The notes beneath the pieces were generated by a model. It had not been told where the DNA came from. It did no database searches and saw only the letters and a list, made by a program, of their open reading frames with translations. Positions 25,265 to 37,379 of a stretch of 64,000 nucleotides of DNA are shown here, one piece after another (position 1 is the stretch's first letter; every line of letters starts with the position of its first letter). A program made the translations under genes and the position numbers. Origin of the DNA: Hyphomicrobiales bacterium (lineage in GTDB: Bacteria > Pseudomonadota > Alphaproteobacteria > Rhizobiales > Rhizobiaceae); assembly GCA_900470805.1 (NCBI GenBank), contig UCCA01000021.1, positions 124,001 to 188,000 of the forward strand. The letters run 5' to 3'.

Positions 25265-26497
25265 ATGAAGAAGTCCCTTGAAGAGCGATTGGCCATCCTT
25301 TCGGACGCGGCCAAGTATGACGCCTCCTGCGCCTCCAGCGGCACGACCAAGCGCGACTCGTCGAAATCGGGCGGGCTGGGCTCGACGGAGGGAGCCGGCA
25401 TTTGCCACGCCTATGCGCCGGACGGACGTTGCATCTCGCTCCTGAAAATCCTGCTGACCAACTTCTGCATCTACGACTGCGCCTACTGCATCAACCGCTC
25501 TTCCAGCAATGTCGAGCGGGCGCGGTTCACGCCGGAGGAGGTGGTGTGGCTGACGCTGGAGTTTTATCGGCGCAACTATATCGAAGGGCTGTTCCTGTCG
25601 TCAGGCATCATCCGCTCCTCCGACCACACGATGGAGGAGATGGTGCGGATCGTGCGGGAGCTCAGGACAACGCATAACTTCCGCGGCTACATTCATCTGA
25701 AATCGATTCCCGAGGCATCGCCGCATCTGATCGAGGAGGCGGGACTTTATGCCGATCGCCTGTCGCTCAACATCGAGCTGCCGACCGATCGCGGCATCGC
25801 ACAGCTGGCGCCGGAGAAGAAGCCGGCCAGCATTCGCCGCTCGATGGGCGATCTCAGGCTGAAGATCGAGGCGGCCGCCGAGCCGACGCTGCAGACGAAG
25901 CGGCGCAAGCGGTTCGTGCCCGGCGGGCAAAGCACGCAGATGATCGTCGGCGCCGATGGGGCGAACGATGCGACGATCCTCGGCACCAGCGCCCAGCTTT
26001 ATGGGAGCTACGGCCTCAAGCGGGTCTATTACTCGGCCTTCAGCCCCATCCCGGATTCTTCGAAGAACCTGCCGCTGATCAAGCCGCCCTTGATGCGCGA
26101 GCATCGGCTCTATCAGGCCGACTGGCTGTATCGGTTCTACGGCTTCGGCGTGGACGAGATTACCTCGACGCAGACGGGCGGCATGCTCGATCTCAATCTC
26201 GATCCGAAGCTTGCCTGGGCGCTCGGCAACCGCAACGACTTCCCGGTCGATATCAACAAGGCGCCGCGCGAAACCCTGCTGCGCGTGCCAGGGCTGGGAA
26301 CGAAGACGGTCAAGTCCATTCTCTCGGCGCGACGGTTCCGAAAGCTGAGGATCGAGGACCTGACACGGCTCGGCGTGTCGATCAAGAAGGTGCAGGCGTT
26401 CATTTCCGCCGAGGGCTGGTCTCCGCGCCGGCTGATCGACCGGCAGGATCTCCGGGCGTTGTTCGAGCCCAAGCCCGAACAGCTGTCGTTGCTGTGA
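25265..26497 (+). CDS. Radical SAM protein of the UdgX-linked putative DNA modification/repair family
   Basis: About 410 residues. The radical SAM iron-sulfur motif is CIYDCAYC (CxxxCxxC) in LLTNFCIYDCAYCINRSSS; the C-terminus carries a helix-hairpin-helix segment (INKAPRETLLRVPGLGTKTVKSILSARRF) that suggests nucleic acid contact. This is the family usually found beside UdgX. The start is ATG 25265 rather than 25241, because the promoter and SOS box overlap the earlier ATG; the transcript would be almost leaderless. The next gene overlaps the stop (TGATG). Confidence 0.85.
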   Translation: MKKSLEERLAILSDAAKYDASCASSGTTKRDSSKSGGLGSTEGAGICHAYAPDGRCISLLKILLTNFCIYDCAYCINRSSSNVERARFTPEEVVWLTLEFYRRNYIEGLFLSSGIIRSSDHTMEEMVRIVRELRTTHNFRGYIHLKSIPEASPHLIEEAGLYADRLSLNIELPTDRGIAQLAPEKKPASIRRSMGDLRLKIEAAAEPTLQTKRRKRFVPGGQSTQMIVGADGANDATILGTSAQLYGSYGLKRVYYSAFSPIPDSSKNLPLIKPPLMREHRLYQADWLYRFYGFGVDEITSTQTGGMLDLNLDPKLAWALGNRNDFPVDINKAPRETLLRVPGLGTKTVKSILSARRFRKLRIEDLTRLGVSIKKVQAFISAEGWSPRRLIDRQDLRALFEPKPEQLSLL

Positions 26498-27954
26498 TGA
26501 TCCGGGTGCTGCTGGAGGGCCGGGGAGCGCTTGGCGAGTGGCGCGATGCCGCCCGGTCGCTGGCCGGCTCGGGCGTTGCACCCGAAGACATCGACTGGCG
26601 AGAAAAGGGTCGTGACGCGGATTTGTTCGGCGAGGCCGAAGCGCATTCATCGCTGCCATCGGCGGTTTCCAGCAAGCCTCTGACTGTTCCGCCCGCCTTC
26701 ATTGCGCTGGCGGAAGCGGTGATCTGTCATTCCGATCCGATGCGCTTCCTCTTGCTCTACCGGTTGCTCTGGCGCCTGCAGGCCGACCGGACGCTGCTCG
26801 ACGTCGCCTCCGACGAGGATGTGGCGCGGGCGCGGATGATGGAAAAGAGCGTGCGGCGCGATGCCCACAAGATGACGGCCTTCGTCCGCTTCAAGGAAGT
26901 CGGGTCGGGGATTTCGCTGAACGGGCGGCGGAAGTTCCTCGCCTGGTTCGAGCCAGATCATCATATCGTGGCGCGCAAGGCGCCGTTCTTCCAGAAGCGG
27001 TTCAACGACATGGACTGGGTGATCGCGACGCCCAAGGGATCGGCCGCCTGGGACGGGGAGACGCTGAAGCTCAGCAACGAGGCATGCGAAAAGCCCGACC
27101 TGACTGATCCGGCCGACCAGCTGTGGCGGACTTATTACGCCAACATCTTCAATCCGGCGCGGTTGAAGGTGAAGGCGATGCAGGCGGAGATGCCGAAGAA
27201 ATACTGGAAGAACCTGCCGGAGGCCGATCTCATTCCAGGCATGATCGCTGCTGCCGAAAGTAAGGTGCTTGATATGGCAAAGCGGCAGGCCAGCGAGCCG
27301 CTGCCGTTTCATGATCGTCTACAGGAGGCGGCGCGCAAGGTACCGGCCGCGCCACGTTCGCCGGCCGGAACGCTGGCGGCATTGCGAGAGGAAGCGGGGG
27401 GGTGCACGCGTTGTCCGCTGCATTCGAAAGCGACGCAGACGGTGTTTGGCGAGGGACCGCAGGATGCGCAGGTCATGTTCGTCGGCGAGCAGCCGGGCGA
27501 CCAGGAGGATCTGGCCGGCCGCCCCTTCGTCGGCCCGGCCGGTAAGGTGTTCGACAAGGTGATCGGCGAGGCGGGCATTGACCGGCAGGCTGTCTACGTC
27601 ACCAATGCCGTCAAACATTTCAAGTACGAACCGCGCGGCAAACGCCGCATCCACCAGCGCCCCAATATGGGTGAGGTCACGCACTGTCGCTGGTGGGTCA
27701 AGCTGGAAATCGATCTGATCCGGCCGAAGCTGATCGTCGCCATGGGCGCCACGGCGCTGGCGTCGCTGACGGATGCCAGACAGAAACTCTCGGATATCAG
27801 GGGTAGGGCGATCCCCTTGTCTGAGGAGCGGACGCTGTTCGTCACGGTGCATCCGTCCTATCTGCTGCGCATTTCCGACGAGCGGCTGAAGGCGAAGGAG
27901 ATGGCGCGGTTTCGGGACGATATGATGCAGGTGCGGACGCTGATGGCGGCTTGA
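26497..27954 (+). CDS. UdgX-family uracil-DNA binding/glycosylase with DUF4130 domain
   Basis: About 485 residues. The N-terminal ~270 residues form a DUF4130-like domain (RFLLLYRLLWRL, KFLAWFEPDHHIVARKAPFFQKRF). The C-terminal domain is UdgX: GGCTRCPL cysteines for a 4Fe-4S cluster, GEQPGDQEDLAG, and the hallmark loop KRRIHQRPN whose His (about residue 386) in the family forms a covalent bond with the uracil site in DNA. The HPSYLL motif is present. It removes or traps uracil in DNA and is paired with the radical SAM gene. GTG at 26494 is an alternative start. Confidence 0.9.
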   Translation: MIRVLLEGRGALGEWRDAARSLAGSGVAPEDIDWREKGRDADLFGEAEAHSSLPSAVSSKPLTVPPAFIALAEAVICHSDPMRFLLLYRLLWRLQADRTLLDVASDEDVARARMMEKSVRRDAHKMTAFVRFKEVGSGISLNGRRKFLAWFEPDHHIVARKAPFFQKRFNDMDWVIATPKGSAAWDGETLKLSNEACEKPDLTDPADQLWRTYYANIFNPARLKVKAMQAEMPKKYWKNLPEADLIPGMIAAAESKVLDMAKRQASEPLPFHDRLQEAARKVPAAPRSPAGTLAALREEAGGCTRCPLHSKATQTVFGEGPQDAQVMFVGEQPGDQEDLAGRPFVGPAGKVFDKVIGEAGIDRQAVYVTNAVKHFKYEPRGKRRIHQRPNMGEVTHCRWWVKLEIDLIRPKLIVAMGATALASLTDARQKLSDIRGRAIPLSEERTLFVTVHPSYLLRISDERLKAKEMARFRDDMMQVRTLMAA

Positions 27955-28040
27955 GCAATAAGGATGCGAATTGCCATGGTGCTGCGGCTGGAATGTTGTA
28001 GCGTCGGTGATCCGTGACAATAGCAATCAGGAGTTCGCTT

Positions 28041-28418
28041 ATGTTCGATCATGTGTCGATTGGCGTCAAAAGCCTCGAGAGATCGCAGGCATTCTACGAC
28101 GCGGCGCTGGGGCCGCTCGGCTATGACCGGCTGACCAATTTTCGCAATGTCAGCGGCTATGGCGCGGCGCGCGTGTCGCTGTGGGTCAGCGAGGTTGCCA
28201 AGCCTGTTGTCGCCGACATGCAGTCCGGCCTGCACTTCTGCTTCGTGGCACCGACGCAGGAATCCGTCGATGCGTTCTATGCGAATGGATTGGCCAATGG
28301 CGGCACGGATAACGGGCCGCCGGGCGTGCGTCCCGATTACAGCGAATTCTACTACGCCGCCTTCGTCATCGATCCGGATGGCTATCGGCTTGAGGCCTAT
28401 TTCAAGCGGCCGGAGTAG
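28041..28418 (+). CDS. VOC superfamily (glyoxalase/bleomycin resistance-like) protein
   Basis: 125 residues with two betaalphabetabetabeta modules: MFDHVSIGVKSLERSQAFYDAALGPLGYDRL and, at the end, FYYAAFVIDPDGYRLEAYFKRPE. Metal-ligand candidates are His4 and the Glu in RLEAYF. A small dioxygenase/lyase/binding fold; substrate unknown. CAGGAG lies about 8 bases ahead of the ATG. Confidence 0.8.
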   Translation: MFDHVSIGVKSLERSQAFYDAALGPLGYDRLTNFRNVSGYGAARVSLWVSEVAKPVVADMQSGLHFCFVAPTQESVDAFYANGLANGGTDNGPPGVRPDYSEFYYAAFVIDPDGYRLEAYFKRPE

Positions 28419-28442
28419 GCAAACGCAACCTTCCGATCCGGA

Positions 28443-29699
28443 TCAGGGATTGCCGCCGCCGTCGAGCCACGGCTCCGTCACATAGCGTGGCGGCAGGTTC
28501 GGCGGTGCGTAGGGCGGCGATGCTGTGTCTGATGACAAACGGTTGCTGACCGACTGGTGGATCCTGGCACCTTCGGGAATGAAGCGGCGATCGGCGCGCG
28601 GCAGGTAGATGCGCGTCGTGTCGCCGCGCTTGCGCCAGGATGTGACGGGCACCCGCCGTGGCACATATTCAAGCAGCTTCCATGCCCAGTTCATCGAGTC
28701 GTGAAGCGGTGCGGTTGGTTCGGGCCGGACGTATGTCTTGCCGGGGTTGCGGCCAAGTACGAGTTCGGCCACTGACGCCTCGTTGTAAAGCAGCCCTGTT
28801 CTTCTCGTTTCGTCGATCATCCAGGCAAGCGGGATCTTGATGGCGCCGCTTTCCGCTTCAGGGTAGCCGCCGCCGACATCGCCGTGGACGCCTGCGAACC
28901 AGACCTCCTTGAAATCCTGCGGAGGCGGATTGGGTGGCCTGAAGGGATTGCCCCAATAGTCCTGGCCGGGTCGCCATGGCAGGGGATTAAACATCGTCCT
29001 GCGCTCGTCGATCGCCAGCGCATGCCGCACCACCTCGACGCTCGGATTGCGATCGGTAAAGGGCAGCGTCAGCAGCTGTGGTCGCCATTTGCCCCAGACG
29101 ATGACCGAGGACACCGTGTCGAACAGGCCGAGCAGCTTGATCGGCGGGCGGTAGGTCTGCAAGGTGCGCTCATAGAGGCGCATGGTCTTGAAGGCGGACG
29201 GCGCATCCCAATCGACATTGTCAGCGCTTGTTCCACCCGCCTGCTGCTCGCTTTCAGAGATGCCCTTGTAGGTGTTGTAGGCGTAGTCGATCAGGTTGAC
29301 GTGGTAGCCGCTCATCAAGCCGAGCGAATGGATGAAGCCCGCCAGCACCCTTGCCGTATAGGCGCCGCGGCTGAAGCCGAATATATAGATGCGGTCGCTG
29401 TCCGGATAATCGCGCGCTTCGCCCGGTTCGCCAGGCTGGAAATTGTCGACGAGGAAGCGGTAGGCTTCCTTGACGTTCTGGTCGAGACCCCAGCCGGTCG
29501 CCAGCCCCCAGATTTCTACGGTCTTGCGGTAGGCATTCGACCATGCGTTCGCCGCACCGAAGGTGCCGACACCGGGATCGTAATAGACGATCTGTCTGTC
29601 GCTCCGGTCGAGAACGCCGAACAGCCGGAGAATATTGGTGCGATCCGCAGAGATTTCGTTCGACGTGCCATCGAACAGAATGACGATATTCTTTGCCAT
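28443..29699 (-). CDS. DUF2235 phospholipase-like alpha/beta hydrolase
   Basis: 418 residues. The start MAKNIVILFDGTSNEI and the nucleophile elbow GFSRG in YIFGFSRGAYTARVLAGFI are signatures of DUF2235, a fold shared with Tle1-type phospholipases of type VI secretion. No VgrG, PAAR or immunity gene is next to it, so an effector role is not supported here. Start at 29699 has GGAGGGAC about 5 bases upstream; the six extra residues of the longer frame look untranslated. Confidence 0.8.
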   Translation of the reverse strand: MAKNIVILFDGTSNEISADRTNILRLFGVLDRSDRQIVYYDPGVGTFGAANAWSNAYRKTVEIWGLATGWGLDQNVKEAYRFLVDNFQPGEPGEARDYPDSDRIYIFGFSRGAYTARVLAGFIHSLGLMSGYHVNLIDYAYNTYKGISESEQQAGGTSADNVDWDAPSAFKTMRLYERTLQTYRPPIKLLGLFDTVSSVIVWGKWRPQLLTLPFTDRNPSVEVVRHALAIDERRTMFNPLPWRPGQDYWGNPFRPPNPPPQDFKEVWFAGVHGDVGGGYPEAESGAIKIPLAWMIDETRRTGLLYNEASVAELVLGRNPGKTYVRPEPTAPLHDSMNWAWKLLEYVPRRVPVTSWRKRGDTTRIYLPRADRRFIPEGARIHQSVSNRLSSDTASPPYAPPNLPPRYVTEPWLDGGGNP

Positions 29700-29788
29700 G
29701 AAGTCCCTCCGAACCATCCGCAGGATAGCGTGATTTCGAGGGGATTTCAGCGTTTGTCGAATTTTGTGCTGTATGAAAGCCTAACGGT

Positions 29789-29983
29789 TCAAGCTGCTTC
29801 CACGAGAACGCCAGGAGGAAGATTTGTGCGGGCCTGCATGACTTCCATTCCCACAATACGACCTTCGGCGTCATAGTCGAGCACGATTCCCGCCGACACC
29901 TCTTCGCTTTCCTGAACGGCTTCGCCGGAAAATCTTATATAGGCAGCGTTTGCCTCAGCATCATATTCGACGGTTGGCGTCAC
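29789..29983 (-). CDS. DUF2283 family protein, putative antitoxin
   Basis: 64 residues, MTPTVEYDAEANAAYIRFSGEAVQESEEVSAGIVLDYDAEGRIVGMEVMQA...; this is the DUF2283 pattern (YD.E.D..YI.......S..V..GI.LD.D..G.IVGIEIL). It overlaps the DUF4258 gene by four bases (ATGA), typical of toxin-antitoxin pairs. Small acidic protein. Confidence 0.75.
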   Translation of the reverse strand: MTPTVEYDAEANAAYIRFSGEAVQESEEVSAGIVLDYDAEGRIVGMEVMQARTNLPPGVLVEAA

Positions 29984-30237
29984 TTTGGCCTCCGGGCTCC
30001 GCGGTCGAGAAACGCCGATATTATACGGATTTCCGCAGCAGTTTCCACGCAGATGAATCGCAAATACCGTCCTTCGCGTTCCGGAATGGATCGGTAGCGT
30101 CGTTCCGCTCCGGCACCCGCAGGATCTGGCTCAACCCAATCGGGGTGAAGAACCGTTTGTTCGATCCAAATTTTCTCAAGCCGGCGCTCCTTCAGAACCG
30201 TTTCGGCATGAAGGGAGTAGAGCGCCGGCTTGCTCAT
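29980..30237 (-). CDS. DUF4258 family protein, putative toxin
   Basis: 85 residues: SLHAETVLKERRLEKIWIEQTVLHPDWVEPDPAG...RRYRSIPEREGRYLRFICVE. This is the DUF4258 pattern, basic, with the H..E.....R.I....V...L..P conserved core also found in RelE/ParE-like small proteins. It starts 8 bases after the carB stop and overlaps the DUF2283 gene. A toxin role is inferred from gene order and size and has not been tested. Confidence 0.72.
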   Translation of the reverse strand: MSKPALYSLHAETVLKERRLEKIWIEQTVLHPDWVEPDPAGAGAERRYRSIPEREGRYLRFICVETAAEIRIISAFLDRGARRPK

Positions 30238-30245
30238 CCTTTATC

Positions 30246-33731
<3,486 letters not shown>

Positions 33732-33888
33732 GTTTTTTCCAGTCTCTAGCTGCGCAGAAAGCCGGCCAGGGTGGGAAGCACCGGGTCGGGTCGCGCATAT
33801 ATCGTGTTTTCAGGCTAGAAGCGGCTTATAGGCAAATGTGTCCGCAAACGGAACCCCATAATTTTCGGAATCGACAGGAATCGACAGC

Positions 33889-34929
33889 CTAATTTCGGAG
33901 TGAACCGAGGTGCGGCACGACAAGCGCCCGAATCTCTCCGGGTCGCGCCGGGCTGGTGATGGCCTCGACGGCATCCGCCAGCCCTATGCGGCGCGAAATC
34001 AGTGGTTCGACCTTGACGACGCCGGATGCGATGAGTTCGGCGGCGCGTCTATGGGTGAACGGATTTACGAATGATCCGATCAGCCTGATCTCGCGAAACA
34101 GCAGATCGAAAGGCTCGATCGTCACTTTCGCGCCCTTCGGCATGACGCCGAGGATGACGACGGTGCCGCCACGCCGCGCAAGGGCAGGGGCCTGTTCGAT
34201 CGTCTCGGCAACACCGGCGCACTCGATGACGACGTCGGCGCCGCCGGGCAGCAGCCCATATGTCGATGTCATCCGCGCGATGACATCGCCGTCGCCGGGG
34301 TCTGCGGTTGCCGTCGCCCCGAGGGTCTCCCCCAGTCTGCGCTTTTCGACGCTGCGGGTGACGAGCACGACGCTGGTGGCGCCGGCGAGGCGGGCGAGCT
34401 GCACCACAAGCAGGCCGATGACCCCGCCACCGAGCACAATGACGGAAGAGCCAGTACGGATTTCGGCAAGGTCGATGCCATGCAGGCAGCAGGCCAACGG
34501 CTCGCAGAACGCGCCATGGACCGGGTCTAGATCATCGGGCAGCTCAAAGGCCTGTTCCTCGGGGACGACGACATAGTCCGCGAAACCGCCGTCGCGGTGG
34601 ATGCCGATGGCTTGCAGGTTGACACAGAGATTGACGCGGCCGCGCTGGCAATCGGCGCAACGGCCACAGGAAATGTTGGGATCGCCGGTGATGCGCATCC
34701 CTCTGGCAAATCCTTGGACGCCAGCGCCAACTTCTTCGACGATGCCGGTGAACTCGTGGCCGAGGGTGACCGGCGGTTTCGACGGAAACTCGCCATGGAA
34801 GAGATGGCGGTCGGTGCCGCAGATGCCGCATGCCTCGACCCACACGAGCAGTTCGCCGGCATTCGGCACCGGCCTTGCGGTTTCGCGCAGGCGCAGTTCT
34901 CCCGTTGCTTCCAGACGTATGGCCCTCAT
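33889..34929 (-). CDS. Zinc-dependent alcohol dehydrogenase (MDR family)
   Basis: 346 residues. Catalytic-zinc region CGICGTDRHLFHGE and GHEFTGIVEEVGAGV; structural-zinc cysteines in CGRCADCQRGRVNLC; NAD-binding GGGVIGLLVVQLARLAGATSVVLVTRS. Gene start at 34929 has GGAGGAGACAC 6 bases ahead. It resembles sorbitol/threonine-type dehydrogenases; the polyol or alcohol substrate is unknown. Confidence 0.87.
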   Translation of the reverse strand: MRAIRLEATGELRLRETARPVPNAGELLVWVEACGICGTDRHLFHGEFPSKPPVTLGHEFTGIVEEVGAGVQGFARGMRITGDPNISCGRCADCQRGRVNLCVNLQAIGIHRDGGFADYVVVPEEQAFELPDDLDPVHGAFCEPLACCLHGIDLAEIRTGSSVIVLGGGVIGLLVVQLARLAGATSVVLVTRSVEKRRLGETLGATATADPGDGDVIARMTSTYGLLPGGADVVIECAGVAETIEQAPALARRGGTVVILGVMPKGAKVTIEPFDLLFREIRLIGSFVNPFTHRRAAELIASGVVKVEPLISRRIGLADAVEAITSPARPGEIRALVVPHLGSLRN

Positions 34930-35167
34930 GCTGTGTCTCCTCCAGCGATCTCCCGTCGCCAGAGAGCGCAAAAGCCGCACAGCCGTCAAGGCTGGTCATC
35001 TGGTGACTGGGAAAGAGACGATCAACATTCGCTATGCTTGCAGAAATAGCGCTAATAAATGCAACTTACGAATACATATTGAATACCAAATGTTAATGAT
35101 TAGCATGCTCTCTATTGCTGCGGAAACGAATAAAAACTGGCGTTTCTTCAAGGGCGGGTGGTCTGTA

Positions 35168-36283
35168 ATGTCTACAGGGTTGAATATGGCCATGAAGGCC
35201 AGACAGTGGTGCGCCGAACTGGCATCCAGCACCGGAGCGCGGCTATTTTCCGACCGGTGGCTCTATCTTGCGATTGCCTGCTACTGCATCGCCGGGGCGA
35301 CGATGCTCCTCGTCCTCGATCGTTCCGATCACATGGCTTACAGCCTGTATTTCGGGCAGTGGACCTATCTTTTTCTGTTCTTCATGCCGGCGGTTGCCAT
35401 TCTCTTTGACTGGGCGTGGACCGTTGTGCGCTTCAACGAACGTCGATCGATTGCGGTCCGCAGGACGCTTTCGCCGCGGCGGCTCGCACATATGTTATCC
35501 GGCATGGTGCTGCTGATGGGCCTGATGTTCTTTCAGGGCACTTTCACCTCGATCAAGAACGTCCTGCCGGATCTGCGTGGCGGCTTTCTCTACGATCGCT
35601 GGTTGGCCGATATCGACATGTGGCTGTCATTCGGAACGGATCCGTGGCTCCATCTCGCCGGCCTTATCAAGAACGATGTCATTCGTGCCGCCATCGACAC
35701 GAATTATGGCAAGGTCTGGTTTTTGTTGTGCTTCGGTGGCCTGTTCTATGTTGCAACCTCGCCGAGGGCGGCGGCTTTGCGCGTTCGCTACGTCAGCATG
35801 TTCATGCTGGTCTGGGTCGTCTGCGGCAACATTCTCGCGGGTCTTTTCATCTCGGCCGGCCCGGTCTTCTACGGCGCGGTAACGGGCGACAAGGATCGGT
35901 TTGCCGGTCTCTCGAACATCCTCTCCTCAGGCGAATGGGCGAGCAATACGGTCGTGTATCAGCGCTATCTTTGGTCGCTACACGAAAGCGGGACCACAGG
36001 TCTTGGTTCCGGCATATCCGCCTTTCCGAGCGTGCATGTCGGCCTGATCACCTTGAACGCCATGTTCATAATGGATGTCTCGCCGAAGGCCGGTGTCGTC
36101 GCCTTCGTCTACGTTGCCTTCGTGATGGCAAGTTCAGTGTTTCTTGGCTGGCATTACGCGGTCGATGGCTACGCTTCGTTGCTGGTCGTTGTGCTGATGC
36201 ATTATGCCCTCAAGTGGCTGATGAGCCCGGCACGGCGAGAACCTTCGGCAATCTCACCGCACGCGGTTGCCGCAAGCGCCTGA
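35168..36283 (+). CDS. PAP2-superfamily membrane protein (Aur1/Ipt1-like)
   Basis: About 371 residues with eight or so membrane helices. The C-terminus carries a PAP2 lipid phosphotransferase signature: GSGISAFPSVHVGLITLNA and FLGWHYAVDGYASLLVVV, with His residues in PSVH and GWHYAVDG as the catalytic pair. It resembles inositolphosphotransferase Aur1/Ipt1 proteins that modify sphingolipids or phospholipids. Start is uncertain: ATG 35168 (weak GGGCGGG ahead), an in-frame ATG cluster about 75 bases upstream, or ATG 35189. Confidence 0.75.
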   Translation: MSTGLNMAMKARQWCAELASSTGARLFSDRWLYLAIACYCIAGATMLLVLDRSDHMAYSLYFGQWTYLFLFFMPAVAILFDWAWTVVRFNERRSIAVRRTLSPRRLAHMLSGMVLLMGLMFFQGTFTSIKNVLPDLRGGFLYDRWLADIDMWLSFGTDPWLHLAGLIKNDVIRAAIDTNYGKVWFLLCFGGLFYVATSPRAAALRVRYVSMFMLVWVVCGNILAGLFISAGPVFYGAVTGDKDRFAGLSNILSSGEWASNTVVYQRYLWSLHESGTTGLGSGISAFPSVHVGLITLNAMFIMDVSPKAGVVAFVYVAFVMASSVFLGWHYAVDGYASLLVVVLMHYALKWLMSPARREPSAISPHAVAASA

Positions 36284-36378
36284 TCGATCTCCATACGCGG
36301 CGAAATCGGCTGGAATTTCCTGATGTCGCGGATATATAAGTGATCACGGAGCAATCACGGCTCAGCGGGGAGATCACC

Positions 36379-37296
36379 ATGGAATGGAAAGGCCGGCGCC
36401 AGTCCGACAATATCGAGGATCGCCGCAATGATTCTTCCATGGGAGGACTGGGAAGAGGCGGAGGTTTCAGCTTTCCTTCCGGCGGCGGCATGGGCCGGCG
36501 CGGCGGCGGGCTGAGCATCGGCACGATCATCTTTCTCGTCGTCATCTACCTTATCTTCAAGGCGATGGGCATCGACCTTATGCAGGTGATGGATGGCGGC
36601 ATGTCCGGCGGTTCGGGATACGAGCAGAGCCAATCGAGTGGCGGCCAGAGTGACGCCAATGACGAGATGAAGCAGTTCGTCGCGACGGTTCTCGCCGAAA
36701 CGGAGGATACATGGCACGGCATCTTCCAGAGCATGGGGCGAAACTACGAAGAGCCGAAACTGACGCTCTTCAGCGGCCAGACCCAATCGGCGTGCGGCTT
36801 CGCTTCCGCCGCAACCGGACCATTCTATTGCCCGAGCGACCGCAAGGTCTATCTCGACACAGCTTTCTTCGATGAACTCAGCCGCAAGTTCGGCGCTTCA
36901 GGCGATTTCGCCGAGGCCTACGTGGTGTCGCACGAAGTCGGCCACCACGTGCAGAACCTGCTCGGCATCCTGCCGAAGTTCAACGAGGCGCGGCAGCGCA
37001 TGAGCGAGGCGGACGCCAACAAGATGTCAGTGCGCGTCGAACTACAGGCAGACTGCTTTGCCGGTATCTGGGGCAAATTTACCCAGCAGAAGGGCATTCT
37101 TGAAGCTGGTGATCTCGAAGAGGCGCTGAACGCCGCGCAGCAGATCGGCGACGATACGCTGCAGAAGCGTAGCCAGGGCTATGTCGTGCCCGAGAGCTTC
37201 AACCACGGTACATCGGCGCAACGCGTCAAGTGGTTCAAGCGCGGCTTCGACAGCGGCCAGTTGCAGGCTTGCGATACGCTCTCCGGCCCGGTCTGA
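36379..37296 (+). CDS. YpfJ-family putative zinc metallopeptidase
   Basis: 305 residues. A glycine-rich N-terminus (MGGLGRGGGFSFPSGGGMGRRGGG) is followed by one membrane helix (about 47-66) and the zinc-peptidase domain: EEPKLTLFSGQTQSACGFASAATGPFYCPSDRKVYLD and the motif HEVGHHVQNLLG. The family is annotated as neutral zinc metallopeptidase; its substrate is unknown. The active site probably faces the periplasm. GGAG lies upstream of the ATG at 36379. Confidence 0.85.
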   Translation: MEWKGRRQSDNIEDRRNDSSMGGLGRGGGFSFPSGGGMGRRGGGLSIGTIIFLVVIYLIFKAMGIDLMQVMDGGMSGGSGYEQSQSSGGQSDANDEMKQFVATVLAETEDTWHGIFQSMGRNYEEPKLTLFSGQTQSACGFASAATGPFYCPSDRKVYLDTAFFDELSRKFGASGDFAEAYVVSHEVGHHVQNLLGILPKFNEARQRMSEADANKMSVRVELQADCFAGIWGKFTQQKGILEAGDLEEALNAAQQIGDDTLQKRSQGYVVPESFNHGTSAQRVKWFKRGFDSGQLQACDTLSGPV

Positions 37297-37379
37297 AGCA
37301 GAGGAATGCCGGTGTCGTCCTGAGACCATTTGTGCGATAGTTCGGAGCAATTCGAGCCAATCGTACGGATGAATGCACA

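Noticed and set aside
33868..33888. Tandem GAATCGACAG repeat (two units) downstream of the alcohol dehydrogenase gene
   Set aside because: Only two short copies; too little to call a functional repeat.
34601..35167. Upstream in-frame extension of the PAP2 protein
   Set aside because: It runs antisense through the alcohol dehydrogenase gene; the hydrophobic protein begins near 35168.
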